A stretch of 38,794 nt of DNA, taken from Thiodiazotropha sp050305975. Its GTDB lineage: Bacteria; Pseudomonadota; Gammaproteobacteria; Chromatiales; Chromatiaceae. The translations under genes and the position numbers were made by a program. The notes under the pieces are model-generated. The model saw nothing but the letters and a program-made list of their open reading frames with translations, made no database searches and was not told the DNA's origin. Positions within the stretch are counted from its first letter, which is position 1, and each line of letters opens with the position of its first letter. Positions 24,070 to 32,698 of the stretch are shown piece after piece. The stretch covers positions 1 through 38,794 of the forward strand of contig JBNLGI010000085.1 of NCBI GenBank assembly GCA_050305975.1. Direction: 5' to 3'.

Positions 24070-25053
24070 TCAGGCGGTTTTGCGGTCGCTCGGCGCGGTG
24101 AACATCATGATGGCCTCGTCACTCTTCTCCAGCATCCCGGGCAGGTGTGGGGCCAGCTCTTCGGCGCGCAGACCCGTGGTCACCCAGGCTGTTCGCTCGA
24201 TAGCCCACAACATCTCGTCCAGCGAGTAGCCGGCCAGCTGGCCCCGCGCGATGGCGAGTGCGATATGCACGATGGCCACGTCGTGATCATACTCCTTCGC
24301 CAGATGGGGCTGGTGGTGATACCTGGCTACAGTCTGCAGCCCCTCGGGCAGGCCCCAGGCCTTGAACAGTTCGGCGCCCACATCCGTATGGCTGAAGCCG
24401 AGAATCTCCTGCTCGGTCTGGGCCAGGATCCACTCGTCACCGCCGGTGATATAGAGAATGTCCCTGGCCTTCTCCGGGAGTGTGAGATAGATCACCAGCC
24501 GGCCGAGGTCGTGCAGCATGCCCGCCACGAAGAGCCGATCGGTATGCAGGGTGTCGCACAGCTCTGAGATGGCCTGGGCCAACACGCCGGTGATGACGGC
24601 ATGGCGCCAGAAGTCGACCATATCCACCAGATCGGGCGGGATGCCGGTGAAGGTGCGCATGGCGGTGGTGGCCATGACCAGGTTGCGTATCTCCCTGGCG
24701 CCGGCGATGGTCACCGCGCGCTGGATGGTGTCGACCTTGGAAGGCAGGCCATAGAAGGAGCTGTTGACCAGCCGTAACAGCCTGGCCGAAATATCGGCAT
24801 CGTGGGCGATGAGTTCGGCGAGGCTGGCGGAGGTGTAGTCGCCTTGGGTCAGCAAATGGTTGATCTTGATGCTGACTTCAGGAAGGGAGACGAGTCTGTC
24901 GATATCAGAAACCAGGGATTCCGGGTTCGTGTCCACGTTGTTGCTCCCTGAAAAGTCGTTGTTGCCAGTGACTCGGTCCTCGGGTGCAGTCCGTGACGAT
25001 GGCTCGAGTTGGTCCGTGCCTAACCCCATCGTTCCCTGCGGTTGGATGTGCAT
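24070..25053 (-). CDS. HDOD domain protein
   Basis: 327 residues. A polar, probably disordered N-terminus (about 1-45) is followed by an HDOD domain: LPEVSIKINHLLTQGDYTSASLAELIAHDADISARLLRLVNSSFYGLPSKVDTIQRAVTIAGAREIRNLVMATTAM, then FVAGMLHDLGRLVIY and FSHTDVGAELFKAWGLPEGLQTVARYHHQP. The HD metal pair appears in LHDLG, but HDOD proteins are generally regulatory and not nucleotide hydrolases. They link to signalling networks such as c-di-GMP, which fits the two PilZ genes in this window only loosely. The start is uncertain: a TTG lies three codons upstream, and an ATG eight codons downstream has a better ribosome binding site. Confidence 0.88.
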   Translation of the reverse strand: MHIQPQGTMGLGTDQLEPSSRTAPEDRVTGNNDFSGSNNVDTNPESLVSDIDRLVSLPEVSIKINHLLTQGDYTSASLAELIAHDADISARLLRLVNSSFYGLPSKVDTIQRAVTIAGAREIRNLVMATTAMRTFTGIPPDLVDMVDFWRHAVITGVLAQAISELCDTLHTDRLFVAGMLHDLGRLVIYLTLPEKARDILYITGGDEWILAQTEQEILGFSHTDVGAELFKAWGLPEGLQTVARYHHQPHLAKEYDHDVAIVHIALAIARGQLAGYSLDEMLWAIERTAWVTTGLRAEELAPHLPGMLEKSDEAIMMFTAPSDRKTA

Positions 25054-25331
25054 ACTCTGCAACAGGATGCGGCGCGTAGCATGGCATGGAAAATTATGGA
25101 TTTATTTCACTAGGAGTTTAGGCAGGGAGACCCGACATGGCAAGCCGGCCAAGGGGTTGCTTGTCGCTGTTTTTTTTGTCAATTGATAAATACGGCAATG
25201 GGAACCGTCGGTATCCCTTTCGCTGTTCGGTAGCCGGCGCTGGGGACGCTGGTATTGCGGATTCGCATGTCGGGCCTGAGCCCTGTCGGCTATTTTGAAT
25301 CCTCCACAAGTCACCCGGGCGGGAGAGTGCC

Positions 25332-25508
25332 ATGTCACGCTTGATGAACAGGCTGGTTCCGGCCGTGCTGCTCGCTGTCGGGATTCTCGCCATGGCCATC
25401 GGCAGTCTGGTCGGCGGCGGTGTCAGCGCCGTGATCGGAATGCCGCTGTTTGTCATCGGTTTTGTCTGGTTGTTGTTTCCCAGCTGTCGCCGGCGCGGAT
25501 CCGGCTAG
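25332..25508 (+). CDS. Small 58-residue membrane protein
   Basis: A short frame with GGGAG seven bases before the ATG. The product begins MSRLMNRLVPAVLLAVG and has two hydrophobic stretches (about 9-28 and 33-50) joined by a glycine-rich turn (GSLVGGGVSA), ending in an arginine-rich tail (CRRRGSG). This fits a small inner-membrane protein with two TM helices. I do not recognise the family. It is too small for common gene-length cut-offs and easy to miss. Confidence 0.6.
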   Translation: MSRLMNRLVPAVLLAVGILAMAIGSLVGGGVSAVIGMPLFVIGFVWLLFPSCRRRGSG

Positions 25509-25606
25509 CGGCAGGAGGCGGCGACCCTCGCTCGCTCACCGAGGCGCTGCAACTTAACCGCACCGACCGGGCAAGGCAAACGGGAGGCGTTGAGCACGCC
25601 CAATGC

Positions 25607-25849
25607 TCAGCTTGATTTCTCCCTGTCAGTGGCAAGCTTGGCAACGAGGTCATGAAAGGCCATCTCGGCATTTTCAAAGGCGACCGAGATCTCCTCGATG
25701 GTGGTATGGCCCTGCTTGGCGCCTTGCAGACCCTGCGCGATCCCGCTCATCAGCTCCGTGATGATAGTCAGTGCCTCCTCTCCGCCTGCGTTGTGGGCCT
25801 GGGTCACGGCATCGGTGATCTGATCATTGACAGAGGTGGGGAACGCCAT
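25607..25849 (-). CDS. RebB-like protein (R-body 'killing trait' family)
   Basis: 80 residues. The N-terminus, MAFPTSVNDQITDAVTQAHN, carries the VN-x-Q-ITDAVTQ signature of the RebB family, whose members build R-bodies, coiled protein ribbons known from Caedibacter and other bacteria. The rest is helical and alanine-rich (LMSGIAQGLQGAKQGH, FENAEMAFHDLVAKLATD) and lacks the NAV.xQQ stretch of typical RebB, so it may be a divergent relative. AAGGAG upstream supports the start. No second reb-type gene or rebB cluster is seen in the window; the neighbours are a small membrane protein and a lipoprotein. Confidence 0.55.
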   Translation of the reverse strand: MAFPTSVNDQITDAVTQAHNAGGEEALTIITELMSGIAQGLQGAKQGHTTIEEISVAFENAEMAFHDLVAKLATDREKSS

Positions 25850-26116
25850 TCCGTACTTCTCCTTATGTAATCGTGAAAAAAGAGAAAAGTCACACGGAAA
25901 TATATCTCGTATTTGCGGCAGTCAGTTTACCCCGATAAGCATAAGGTTAAATCGGTCACAAACCTGTGGTTTGGCGTGAGAAGGATGGGTGCTTGGAACT
26001 TGAACCCGTGGATATATGCCGATGCAAAGACGAGCGATGCGGTCTGTTCCGGGAGGTGGGCGAGCAGAAGGGTCTGGCTGACGGACAGACCAGACCTCTG
26101 CGGGAGAGCCTGTCAG

Positions 26117-26644
26117 CTATTGACGAACGAAGGGACGGGTATAGTCGAGCGTCTGCGGTCTGAGCTGGGGTATGGATCCGTCGTAGCCTCCGCTTTCATC
26201 GGCCAGGTAGAGCGTATCGGTAACGATGCGGTAGATGACATAGTCATTGATGATGAAGGGAGCGCCGTTGTAGGTGTCGATGTGCGTGTCGATCTCTCTG
26301 GCCTGTGTTCCGTCTGTGGCGGTGATCAGTTCTCCGAGAACAAAAGTGCCGCTGGCGGTGGGATTGGGTGAGATGGGCAGAGGGACTGAGCAGCCGGAAT
26401 CACCGTAGTTTTCGATATCGGAATAGAACTCGTTTCCGCTGAATGTGAGTGTGATGATGTCGTAGTGGGTGTCCGGATCCATCGGATCCGCCGGACTGCA
26501 GGATTTGCGCCACGAACCTTCCAGTTCGGTGGTTTGTCCGTTATTGGGTGTCTCGACAGAGGGGGAGGTGCTGGATGATGAGCCGCCGCAGCCCTGTAGA
26601 AAAAACACGAGGGCAGCGATGAACGCGGGTGTGAGTCCTTTCAT
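26117..26644 (-). CDS. Predicted lipoprotein of unknown function
   Basis: 175 residues. The N-terminus MKGLTPAFIAALVFFLQGCGG is a lipoprotein signal with lipobox LQGC (lipidated C19), followed by a serine-rich linker (GSSSSTSPSVET). The mature part (LEGSWRKSCSPADPMDPDTHYDIITLTFSGNEFYSDIENYGDSGCS) looks like a small beta-rich domain with two cysteines that could pair, similar in style to lipocalin-like 'fraction of substance left' domains, but I cannot name the family. AAGGAG upstream fixes the start. It stands alone, leftward. Confidence 0.8.
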   Translation of the reverse strand: MKGLTPAFIAALVFFLQGCGGSSSSTSPSVETPNNGQTTELEGSWRKSCSPADPMDPDTHYDIITLTFSGNEFYSDIENYGDSGCSVPLPISPNPTASGTFVLGELITATDGTQAREIDTHIDTYNGAPFIINDYVIYRIVTDTLYLADESGGYDGSIPQLRPQTLDYTRPFVRQ

Positions 26645-26921
26645 AAACTTCTCCTTGCTAGTACAACAGGATCGATACCTGATCCGCGAGGCGGATTGGA
26701 GCATACCTCAAGCGTTAGATCAAGTGGACCGGTGACGCCTTCAGGCCAGGTTTGGCCAGCGCTTCAGGTTGGTGCGATGAAGAGGACGCTGGCCGCTGCC
26801 ATGGGCATCCGGGCGGATTGAGATGGGCTCACTTGCCTCGAGCGCCTGCAGAGGAGGCGTGAACCGTGCAGCGGAGGGCGTCGCAGAGTGGACTCTCTCC
26901 CGCCTGTGCCCGGCTGTCCGG

Positions 26922-27344
26922 CTAAAGCTGATACGGATTGCCGGGCAGGATCCTGTTGAAGGTTCTCTTGTGGTTTCGCTGCTTCATCAGGTTCCTGGGG
27001 ATTTTATAGGCCTTCCAGACCTCTCCCTCGCGCGCTATCAGCCGACACTCCCCGCCCCAGCCCTCGCGATAGGTGCAAAGCTGGCCGTTGGCGTCGACGG
27101 ACCAGTTTCCCCGCTCGGGCTGGTTGTCCATCAGTTGTCGAAAGGTGCCGTCGGTGGCGAAGAAAGTGATGATCGAAATACCCTTGGCAGGGTGTATCGC
27201 CTCCACCGTGTTTCCGCTGACGAGTTCCGATACCTCATCACCCGAGAGATCCGCTCCCGCAGCCGGGCAGGGCAGGGACTGAAAAAGCAGCAGCGAGAAA
27301 ACGATTGCGGGAGCAATCCAATGCGATTTGTAACGGACATCCAT
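26922..27344 (-). CDS. Secreted protein of unknown function
   Basis: 140 residues with a signal peptide (about 1-31: IAPAIVFSLLLFQSLPCPAAGA). The mature part has LSGDEVSELVSGNTVEAIHP, TFFATDGTFRQLMDNQPERGNWSVDANGQLCTYREG, and CRLIAREGEVWKAYK. The GTFR...GNWSVDANGQLC pattern resembles small periplasmic domains that look like calycins, seen in many proteobacteria. No partner gene is evident. GGGAGG lies five bases before the ATG. Confidence 0.8.
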   Translation of the reverse strand: MDVRYKSHWIAPAIVFSLLLFQSLPCPAAGADLSGDEVSELVSGNTVEAIHPAKGISIITFFATDGTFRQLMDNQPERGNWSVDANGQLCTYREGWGGECRLIAREGEVWKAYKIPRNLMKQRNHKRTFNRILPGNPYQL

Positions 27345-27635
27345 GGCAACCTCCCTGGTTCAATCCAGCAATGAAATCATCTCGTTCACGCTATTCGAAT
27401 GGATGGTGACGGCTTATTGAACGATGGCCTAGTGAGGGAAGGGGCTCCAATCCGATAGCCGCTTCCATTCGTATGGACCCGCGTGTGAGCTGTGACGCAT
27501 CCCTTCACAACCTAGCAGAAAAGCAATCCCTCTACATCATATCCCCCCGCTGTCAGGCAAACGGGGGGTGAGGGCGGTCTTGTGGGATTCGGGTCGCGCC
27601 TAAGTCTGTTGGCTGCAGAGAAGGCGCATGCCCCT

Positions 27636-29090
27636 CTACGACCCAGGCAATCCAAGCAGTGTCTGTGAGGTGAATTCCGCCAGGTCGCGAAACAGCGTCT
27701 CTGCCTCCTGTTCCTGTTGTTCCTGTTCGAGTCCCAGAAGCGTGTCAATCCGCTGATGCAGGTGTTCGACCGTTACCCGATCGGCGCTATCGCCGAGGTG
27801 CTCAAACAGCAGTTCGTGGGCCCTTTTTCGTTGCATGACCTCGATGCCGTCGAGGATCTGCCGATGCGAGGTACCCTCCCAGATGGCCAGGATCATGGCC
27901 TCGCGAAACCAGCGTTCGACCGGAAACTCGGTGAGGATGCCGAGCGCGCCGTGGGCCTGCATCGACCATTGGCTGACCTCCAGGGCGAATTCGGCGGTCT
28001 GGTATTTCGCAAGATGGGCCAGCAGGCGGAACAGGTGATAGCGCGGCGAATAGGGGGGACGCTCCTGCCACACTTCCCGCAGCAGCCGTACCGCTTCCCA
28101 GGCCAGAGAGAGATTGGCATGCAACGCCTCCATCCGCTGCTCGTACTGGCTTCGGAACAGGGGCTGTTGCATCAGCGATCGGCCGAAGACCTGGCGACGG
28201 CTGGCGAAGTGAGCCGCTTCATACAGCGCCCGCTGCGCCAGGGCGACGCAGGCCACGCTGTTGGCGACGCGGGAGAGATTCAGACTCTCGAGGATCAGAT
28301 AGATGCCCTGCTCCTCAGCTCCGAGCAGATAGCCCTCGGCACCGCGCAACTCGACCTCGCCGGTCGGCACCGAGCGGGTGGCGATCTTGTTCTTCAGCCG
28401 TCGCACCTGATAGTTGAGGCCGCCGTCGAGACGGCGGCGCGGGACCAGGAACAGCGCCAGCCCGCGAACGCCGTCGGGCGAGCCCTGGGGGCGGGCGGCG
28501 GCGATGGCCAGTTCGGCGCCGACGTTGCTGGCGAAATATTTGTCGCCGTCGAGCAGCCAGTGATCGCCCTCCTGTCTGGCGCGGGTCTCGACCGTCCGGC
28601 CCAGGTCGGAGCCGCCGCCGATCTCCGTCATCCAGGTGGCGCCCTGCCACACCGAGTTGTCCTGTGCGCAGAGCCGCGGGAGATAGGCTTCGCGCAGTGT
28701 TCCGTCGCCGTACTTGGCGAGGCAGAAAGCGGTCGCCATGGAGACGGTGTAGGGGCAGTAGAGACCGGGGTCATAGAACGAGGCGACATAGCCCATACGG
28801 TAGAAGGGCAGGAGGTCGTTGTCGGCGAACACGCGCCAGATGATCCCTTCGCGGTAGCCGCGCCTCAGCAGCACCCCATAGTCCGGTTCAAACTGAATGA
28901 GGTCGATCCGTTCGCCGCTACGGTTGAACATCTTGAGCCAGGGCGTGCCGGCCCGGTCGATGGATGCGGAGATGGGACTGCCGGTGCGTTCCCACCACTG
29001 TTCGTACTCTTCAAGCCGGGCCTCGTCGCCAACGGTTTCAAACTGTTCCCGCAGCATGGCGGTGGGCGATCCCAGCAGTTCTCGGTTCAT
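27636..29090 (-). CDS. Acyl-CoA dehydrogenase family protein
   Basis: 484 residues from the chosen start. It carries the FAD- and substrate-binding segment WQGATWMTEIGGGSDLGRTVETRA, the LDGDKYFASNVGAELAIAAARP strand, and the C-terminal helical domain (ALAQRALYEAAHFASRRQVFGRSLMQQPLFRSQYEQRM ... HGALGILTEFPVERWFREAMILAIWEGTSHRQILDGIEVMQRK). The MTE-x-GGSD motif resembles the AidB-like branch. Family members oxidise acyl-CoA thioesters with FAD. I prefer the ATG at 29090 because GGAG lies eight bases upstream; an in-frame ATG at 29192 has no ribosome binding site and would add 34 residues. Confidence 0.85.
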   Translation of the reverse strand: MNRELLGSPTAMLREQFETVGDEARLEEYEQWWERTGSPISASIDRAGTPWLKMFNRSGERIDLIQFEPDYGVLLRRGYREGIIWRVFADNDLLPFYRMGYVASFYDPGLYCPYTVSMATAFCLAKYGDGTLREAYLPRLCAQDNSVWQGATWMTEIGGGSDLGRTVETRARQEGDHWLLDGDKYFASNVGAELAIAAARPQGSPDGVRGLALFLVPRRRLDGGLNYQVRRLKNKIATRSVPTGEVELRGAEGYLLGAEEQGIYLILESLNLSRVANSVACVALAQRALYEAAHFASRRQVFGRSLMQQPLFRSQYEQRMEALHANLSLAWEAVRLLREVWQERPPYSPRYHLFRLLAHLAKYQTAEFALEVSQWSMQAHGALGILTEFPVERWFREAMILAIWEGTSHRQILDGIEVMQRKRAHELLFEHLGDSADRVTVEHLHQRIDTLLGLEQEQQEQEAETLFRDLAEFTSQTLLGLPGS

Positions 29091-29471
29091 CGACAGGCTC
29101 CGTTGTCGCTCGCAGGCGGCAGTGATCAGATCGGGATCCGGCAGGTCAGGGCCGCCCGGTCCTTGGAATGGGCGGACGATGTGGCGTGGCATTCGAGATG
29201 CCGGCCATGTGGCAAGCAGCCGGTGCCCCGAGTTTTGAAGTATAGACGAGGAGCGTGGTTCTGACGCTTGTCACCTGTTGAGAGCCGCCGACGGGCGACA
29301 TCGTGTCGGCAGTGACTGAATGCAGGTTCGTAAGCTTCATGACGCTTCGAACGCGCCAGCCGCTGCAGCGCCCTTGATGCTTGCCTCCCGATAATGTTCC
29401 AGCGGCGGAAGCGGTTATACTCTGAACGGTATCTTCCGGCCATCCACCCTTAGCAAGATCGACCTCTACCT

Positions 29472-30509
29472 ATGGAATATCGCACACTCGGCAACAGTGA
29501 ATTGAAGGTCTCTGCCGTCTGTCTCGGCACCATGACCTATGGACAGCAGAACAACGAAAGCGAGGGACACAGTCAGTTGGACTATGCCCTTGAGCGCGGC
29601 ATCAACTTCATCGACACCGCCGAGATGTACCCGGTGCCGCCTCGGGCGGAGACCGTCACCCGCACGGAGAGCATTGTCGGCAGCTGGCTCAGAAAGCAGC
29701 CGCGCGACCGCGTCGTGCTGGCGACCAAGGTCGCCGGTCCCCGCCGTCGCATGGAGTGGATACGCGGCGGCCCCGCCGCCCTCGACGAAACCAATATCCG
29801 CAGCGCTATCGAAGGCTCGCTCGAGCGGCTGCAGACCGACTACATCGACCTCTACCAGCTGCACTGGCCGGAGCGCAACGTGCCGATGTTCGGCGGCGAC
29901 CGCTTCGACCCCGCGGAGGAGACCGATGCGGTGCCGATCAACAGGCAGCTTGAGGTCCTGGCCAGACTGGTGGAGGAGGGCAAGGTGCGCGCCGTAGGTC
30001 TCTCCAACGAGACCCCCTGGGGCGTGTTGCGCTTCCTGCGTCTGTCCGAGGAGCACGCGCTGCCGCGGGTGGTCTCGATCCAGAACGCCTACAACCTGCT
30101 CAACCGGACCTACGAGTACGGCCTGTCGGAGATCACCTTTCGCGAGGGGATCGACCTGCTGGCCTACTCCCCGTTGGCCTTCGGATACCTGAGCGGCAAG
30201 TACCTGCCGAATGGCGACGGCCAGGGACGCGCCACCCTGTTCAAGGGTTTCGCGCAGCGCTATCAGAAACCCAGTGTCGAAGCGGCGGTGAGCGCCTATG
30301 TGGAACTGGCGCACAGACACGGCATCAGTCCGGCGCGGCTGGCGCTCGCCTTCGTCTACCGCCAGTGGTTCGTCACCAGCACCATCATCGGCGCCACCAG
30401 CATGGAGCAGCTGGCAGAGGATATCGATGCCTGGGAGGAGCCGCTGTCGCAGACGATCCTGGATGAGATCGCGGCGCTGCACCGGCGGTATACCAACCCG
30501 GCTCCTTGA
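29472..30509 (+). CDS. tas: NADP(H)-dependent aldo-keto reductase Tas
   Basis: 345 residues. Strong match to E. coli Tas by eye: EYRTLGNSELKVSAVCLGTMTYGQQN, INFIDTAEMYPVPPRAET, and the end LSQTILDEIAALHRRYTNPAP. The AKR catalytic tetrad is visible: D and Y in FIDTAEMY, K in LATKVAGP, H in YQLHWPER. The NADP-binding end is VTSTIIGATSMEQLAEDI. Tas is a cytosolic reductase first noted for restoring growth of tyrosine auxotrophs under starvation; its normal substrate is unclear. The start ATG has a weak ribosome binding site but fits the family start exactly. Confidence 0.93.
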   Translation: MEYRTLGNSELKVSAVCLGTMTYGQQNNESEGHSQLDYALERGINFIDTAEMYPVPPRAETVTRTESIVGSWLRKQPRDRVVLATKVAGPRRRMEWIRGGPAALDETNIRSAIEGSLERLQTDYIDLYQLHWPERNVPMFGGDRFDPAEETDAVPINRQLEVLARLVEEGKVRAVGLSNETPWGVLRFLRLSEEHALPRVVSIQNAYNLLNRTYEYGLSEITFREGIDLLAYSPLAFGYLSGKYLPNGDGQGRATLFKGFAQRYQKPSVEAAVSAYVELAHRHGISPARLALAFVYRQWFVTSTIIGATSMEQLAEDIDAWEEPLSQTILDEIAALHRRYTNPAP

Positions 30510-30872
30510 ACATACCCACATGAGCCGATGCGGGTTTGTGGCTGACCGCAACCAACGCACTGTCCGAAACAGGCGTGTTCACAGGGCGTGTTGCTGACGG
30601 TCTCGGTGGTAGTATTCCGTAGTCTTGATTGAGTGGCTATACAGCCGGTTGAGAATGCGGCCGCATACGACGGTCAACAGCGAAAGAATGAGAAGCGAGC
30701 GCTTTCGCGTACCATCTGCCTTTATCCGTTGTTCATCTCTATATCGGAGCCAGGTTCTGAGCAAGGGTTAAGGAGCTGCGGATCAATGCATCAATCGCTG
30801 CGCCCGTCGTGCAGAATGAATTAAGGGTTCCTTAAGCGGGTTGCACCTCTGTTACATGACTTGTTTCGATGC

Positions 30873-30960
30873 CCGTTTTCCGTTTTCCGTTTTCCGTTTT
30901 CCGTTTTCCGTTTTCCGTTTTCCGTTTTCCGTTTTCCGCTTTTCGTTTTCCGCTTTTCGT
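30873..30960. repeat. CCGTTTT heptamer tandem repeat
   Basis: Nine perfect head-to-tail copies of CCGTTTT (30873-30935), then about three degenerate ones with CGCTTTT and CGTTTT units to 30960. As the unit is seven bases long, any reading frame cycles, so it does not encode a stable repeat protein. Such arrays are prone to slippage. It is not a CRISPR array (no spacers). Confidence 0.95.
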
Positions 30961-31121
30961 CATGCCTCATCGCCGCGTCATGACCGTGAGAGTCCCAGAC
31001 TACGACAGGGTGCCCTATGCGACATAGGATCAGAGGACAATGGCACTGACTTAAGTGAAATGGTGCCGGTTATTTCAAAGAGTTGCGCTGCGGCGAAACG
31101 CCCCCGACAGCTTGATTACGC

Positions 31122-31144
31122 GTAGGGTGCGGCTTGCCGCACCG
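31122..31144. repeat. Palindromic repeat, family A (half copy)
   Basis: GTAG followed by GGTGCGGC-TT-GCCGCACC and G. This is one half of the family A element seen in full at 1009-1067 and 32629-32687; the partner half to its left is missing. Confidence 0.8.
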
Positions 31145-31453
31145 AAACATAGCTTCAGAAAGCGGCATTCGGGTCAGAGAATAATCACCCTGTCTTCTCT
31201 CTGCTTTGCTACCCGATTTAGCGCTGCCTCTTGATTGTTCAAGAGGGCATGGTCGCGATCAGGGCTCTAAATACAACCGCCTGTGTCTGGACCCTGAGAG
31301 CAATGCCGTCTATTCTTTTTGAATTTCTGTAGAAACAGTAATCCTGCGACATTCGATAAATAACGAATGACCAGATGGGTCAAGCCGAGAGATCAGGCCG
31401 GACCCGGTTACGCCGTATTTTTATACCAACACAGCTATTGTTTGGAGGCTTTA

Positions 31454-32377
31454 ATGCGCGTAGGTGTCGTAATCGATTCGGCCTGTGATCTGCCCGCCGA
31501 GTACCTCAAGGAACAAAACATCGAAGTATTGCCCATCAATCTCCAACTCGGTAATGAACGGTCGTTGGATGTGCGTAATCCGAAAGCGACTATCGAATTC
31601 TACTCGCGTTACGCCAGCAAACGGCAGCATGCGGAGACCTCTCCCCCTACCGCCGATCAAATCCTCACGGTGTTATCGGAGTCTGCGGCCAACCACTTTG
31701 ACCGGCTGTTGATCGTCACGATAAGCAGTACACGCAGCAAGATTTTCGAGCATGTGACCAATGCCCAGTTGCCACTACTCAACAAAATACGGCAGCAACG
31801 CAAACAGGAACAGATAAAAGGTTCGTTCTTTCTGCGTGTCCATGACAGCAAGACGCTGTTTACCGGTCAGGCGGTGCTGGTTCACGAGATGGTGAGGCTG
31901 CTGCGTGATGAATCCCTGGATTTTGACGCGCTGTGCCAGCAGGCTGACATATTGAGTGACCGAATCCACGCCTATCTGATTCCGCGTGATCTCTACTATG
32001 TCCGCAAGCGCGCCAGTCAGAAAGGTGAGAACAGCGTCAGCTGGATGCGCTACAAGGCAGGCACGCTGCTGGACATAAAACCGATCATCTGCGCGCATCA
32101 GGGCAATACCGAGACGGTAATGACCGCGCGGGGATTCGATAACGCCATCGAAAAGCTCCTGGAGATTGCCACTTCCGCCATCGACAAAGGGCTGAAGATC
32201 AAGGCAATTGCCCTGAGCTATGCGGGTGACCCAGAGGAGATATCCAGCCACCCGCTGATCCGCGGGTTTTCCGACTATGCACGCGGCAAAGGCATCGAGG
32301 TGTTGAATTCGGTAATGAGCACGACCGCAGGCGTGCATGTGGGACCCGGTGCCTTTTCACTGGCCTATGCGGTCTGA
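31454..32377 (+). CDS. DegV family protein (fatty-acid-binding fold)
   Basis: 307 residues, the normal DegV length. It begins MRVGVVIDSACDLPAEYLKEQNIEVLPINLQLG, with the DSxxDLP motif, and has ETSPPTADQILTVLSES and the lipid-carboxylate serine/threonine region (LLIVTISSTRSKIFE). The second domain has YLIPRDLYYVRKRASQKGENSVSWM, LLDIKPIICAHQG, and a glycine-rich end (HVGPGAFSLAYAV). DegV/FakB-like proteins bind fatty acids, and in Gram-positives they present them to the kinase FakA; no fakA-like gene is here. GGAGG five bases before the ATG at 31454 fixes the start over the longer upstream frame. Confidence 0.92.
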   Translation: MRVGVVIDSACDLPAEYLKEQNIEVLPINLQLGNERSLDVRNPKATIEFYSRYASKRQHAETSPPTADQILTVLSESAANHFDRLLIVTISSTRSKIFEHVTNAQLPLLNKIRQQRKQEQIKGSFFLRVHDSKTLFTGQAVLVHEMVRLLRDESLDFDALCQQADILSDRIHAYLIPRDLYYVRKRASQKGENSVSWMRYKAGTLLDIKPIICAHQGNTETVMTARGFDNAIEKLLEIATSAIDKGLKIKAIALSYAGDPEEISSHPLIRGFSDYARGKGIEVLNSVMSTTAGVHVGPGAFSLAYAV

Positions 32378-32698
32378 GGTGGTGCGGCCTCGACCTGATC
32401 TGGCAGGCGCCGCTTTTTGCCATGCCGGTCAGATCAAATCTGAACGGTCACATTGCAAATCGGATCCGCCCGCATTTATATGCAAAACACTTGCTTGAGC
32501 TTTCGTTGAATTGGGATTGGAATTCCTGCACTGAATCCATTCGAGAGCTTGAAGGAACATGGATTCTGCGTGGATTGGCGCTTACTCAAGGCAAGGGTGT
32601 CAGTTTTGTGCGTTGTTGACCCGTGATTCGGTGCGGCAAACCGCACCCTACACAGGATCAAGCCCTAGGGTGCGGCTTGCCGCACCGAAATCCTTTGG
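32378..32698. other. Intergenic region with a family A repeat
   Basis: The first 250 bp carry a 65-codon open frame (32422-32619) without recognisable features, and lower GC than the genes around it. The right part is the full family A paired palindrome at 32629-32687, which separates the convergent degV and carboxymuconolactone decarboxylase-like genes. Nothing else is supported. Confidence 0.5.
32629..32687. repeat. Paired palindromic repeat, family A (full copy)
   Basis: Left half GGTGCGGCAAACCGCACC (one arm base changed), then CTAC; 12-17 bases of spacer; then a right half starting CTAG and GGTGCGGC-TT-GCCGCACC. It has the same architecture as 1009-1067, and like that copy it lies between two converging genes. 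Confidence 0.85.

Larger units (their letters stand above)
30510..31453. other. Repeat-bearing intergenic region of about 940 bp
   Basis: No convincing gene. It holds a CCGTTTT heptamer tandem repeat (30873-30960), a family A half-palindrome (31122-31144), and a GGGTCAGAG word at 31171 that resembles one arm of the REP-like palindrome at 38333. The remaining sequence is lower in GC than its surroundings. The open frame crossing the heptamer is a low-complexity artefact. It may be a site of past insertions. Confidence 0.6.

Noticed and set aside
27717..29264. Long rightward open frame opposite the acyl-CoA dehydrogenase
   Set aside because: Antisense shadow of a well-supported enzyme; no ribosome binding site or domain seen.
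29466..30560. Leftward open frame opposite tas
   Set aside because: Shadow of Tas, whose motifs and length match the family closely.
30873..30960. CRISPR-like array
   Set aside because: Units are 7 bp with no spacers and no cas genes.
30841..31125. Open frame across the CCGTTTT repeat
   Set aside because: Its product is repeated FPFSVFRF, a by-product of the heptamer array; no ribosome binding site or domain.
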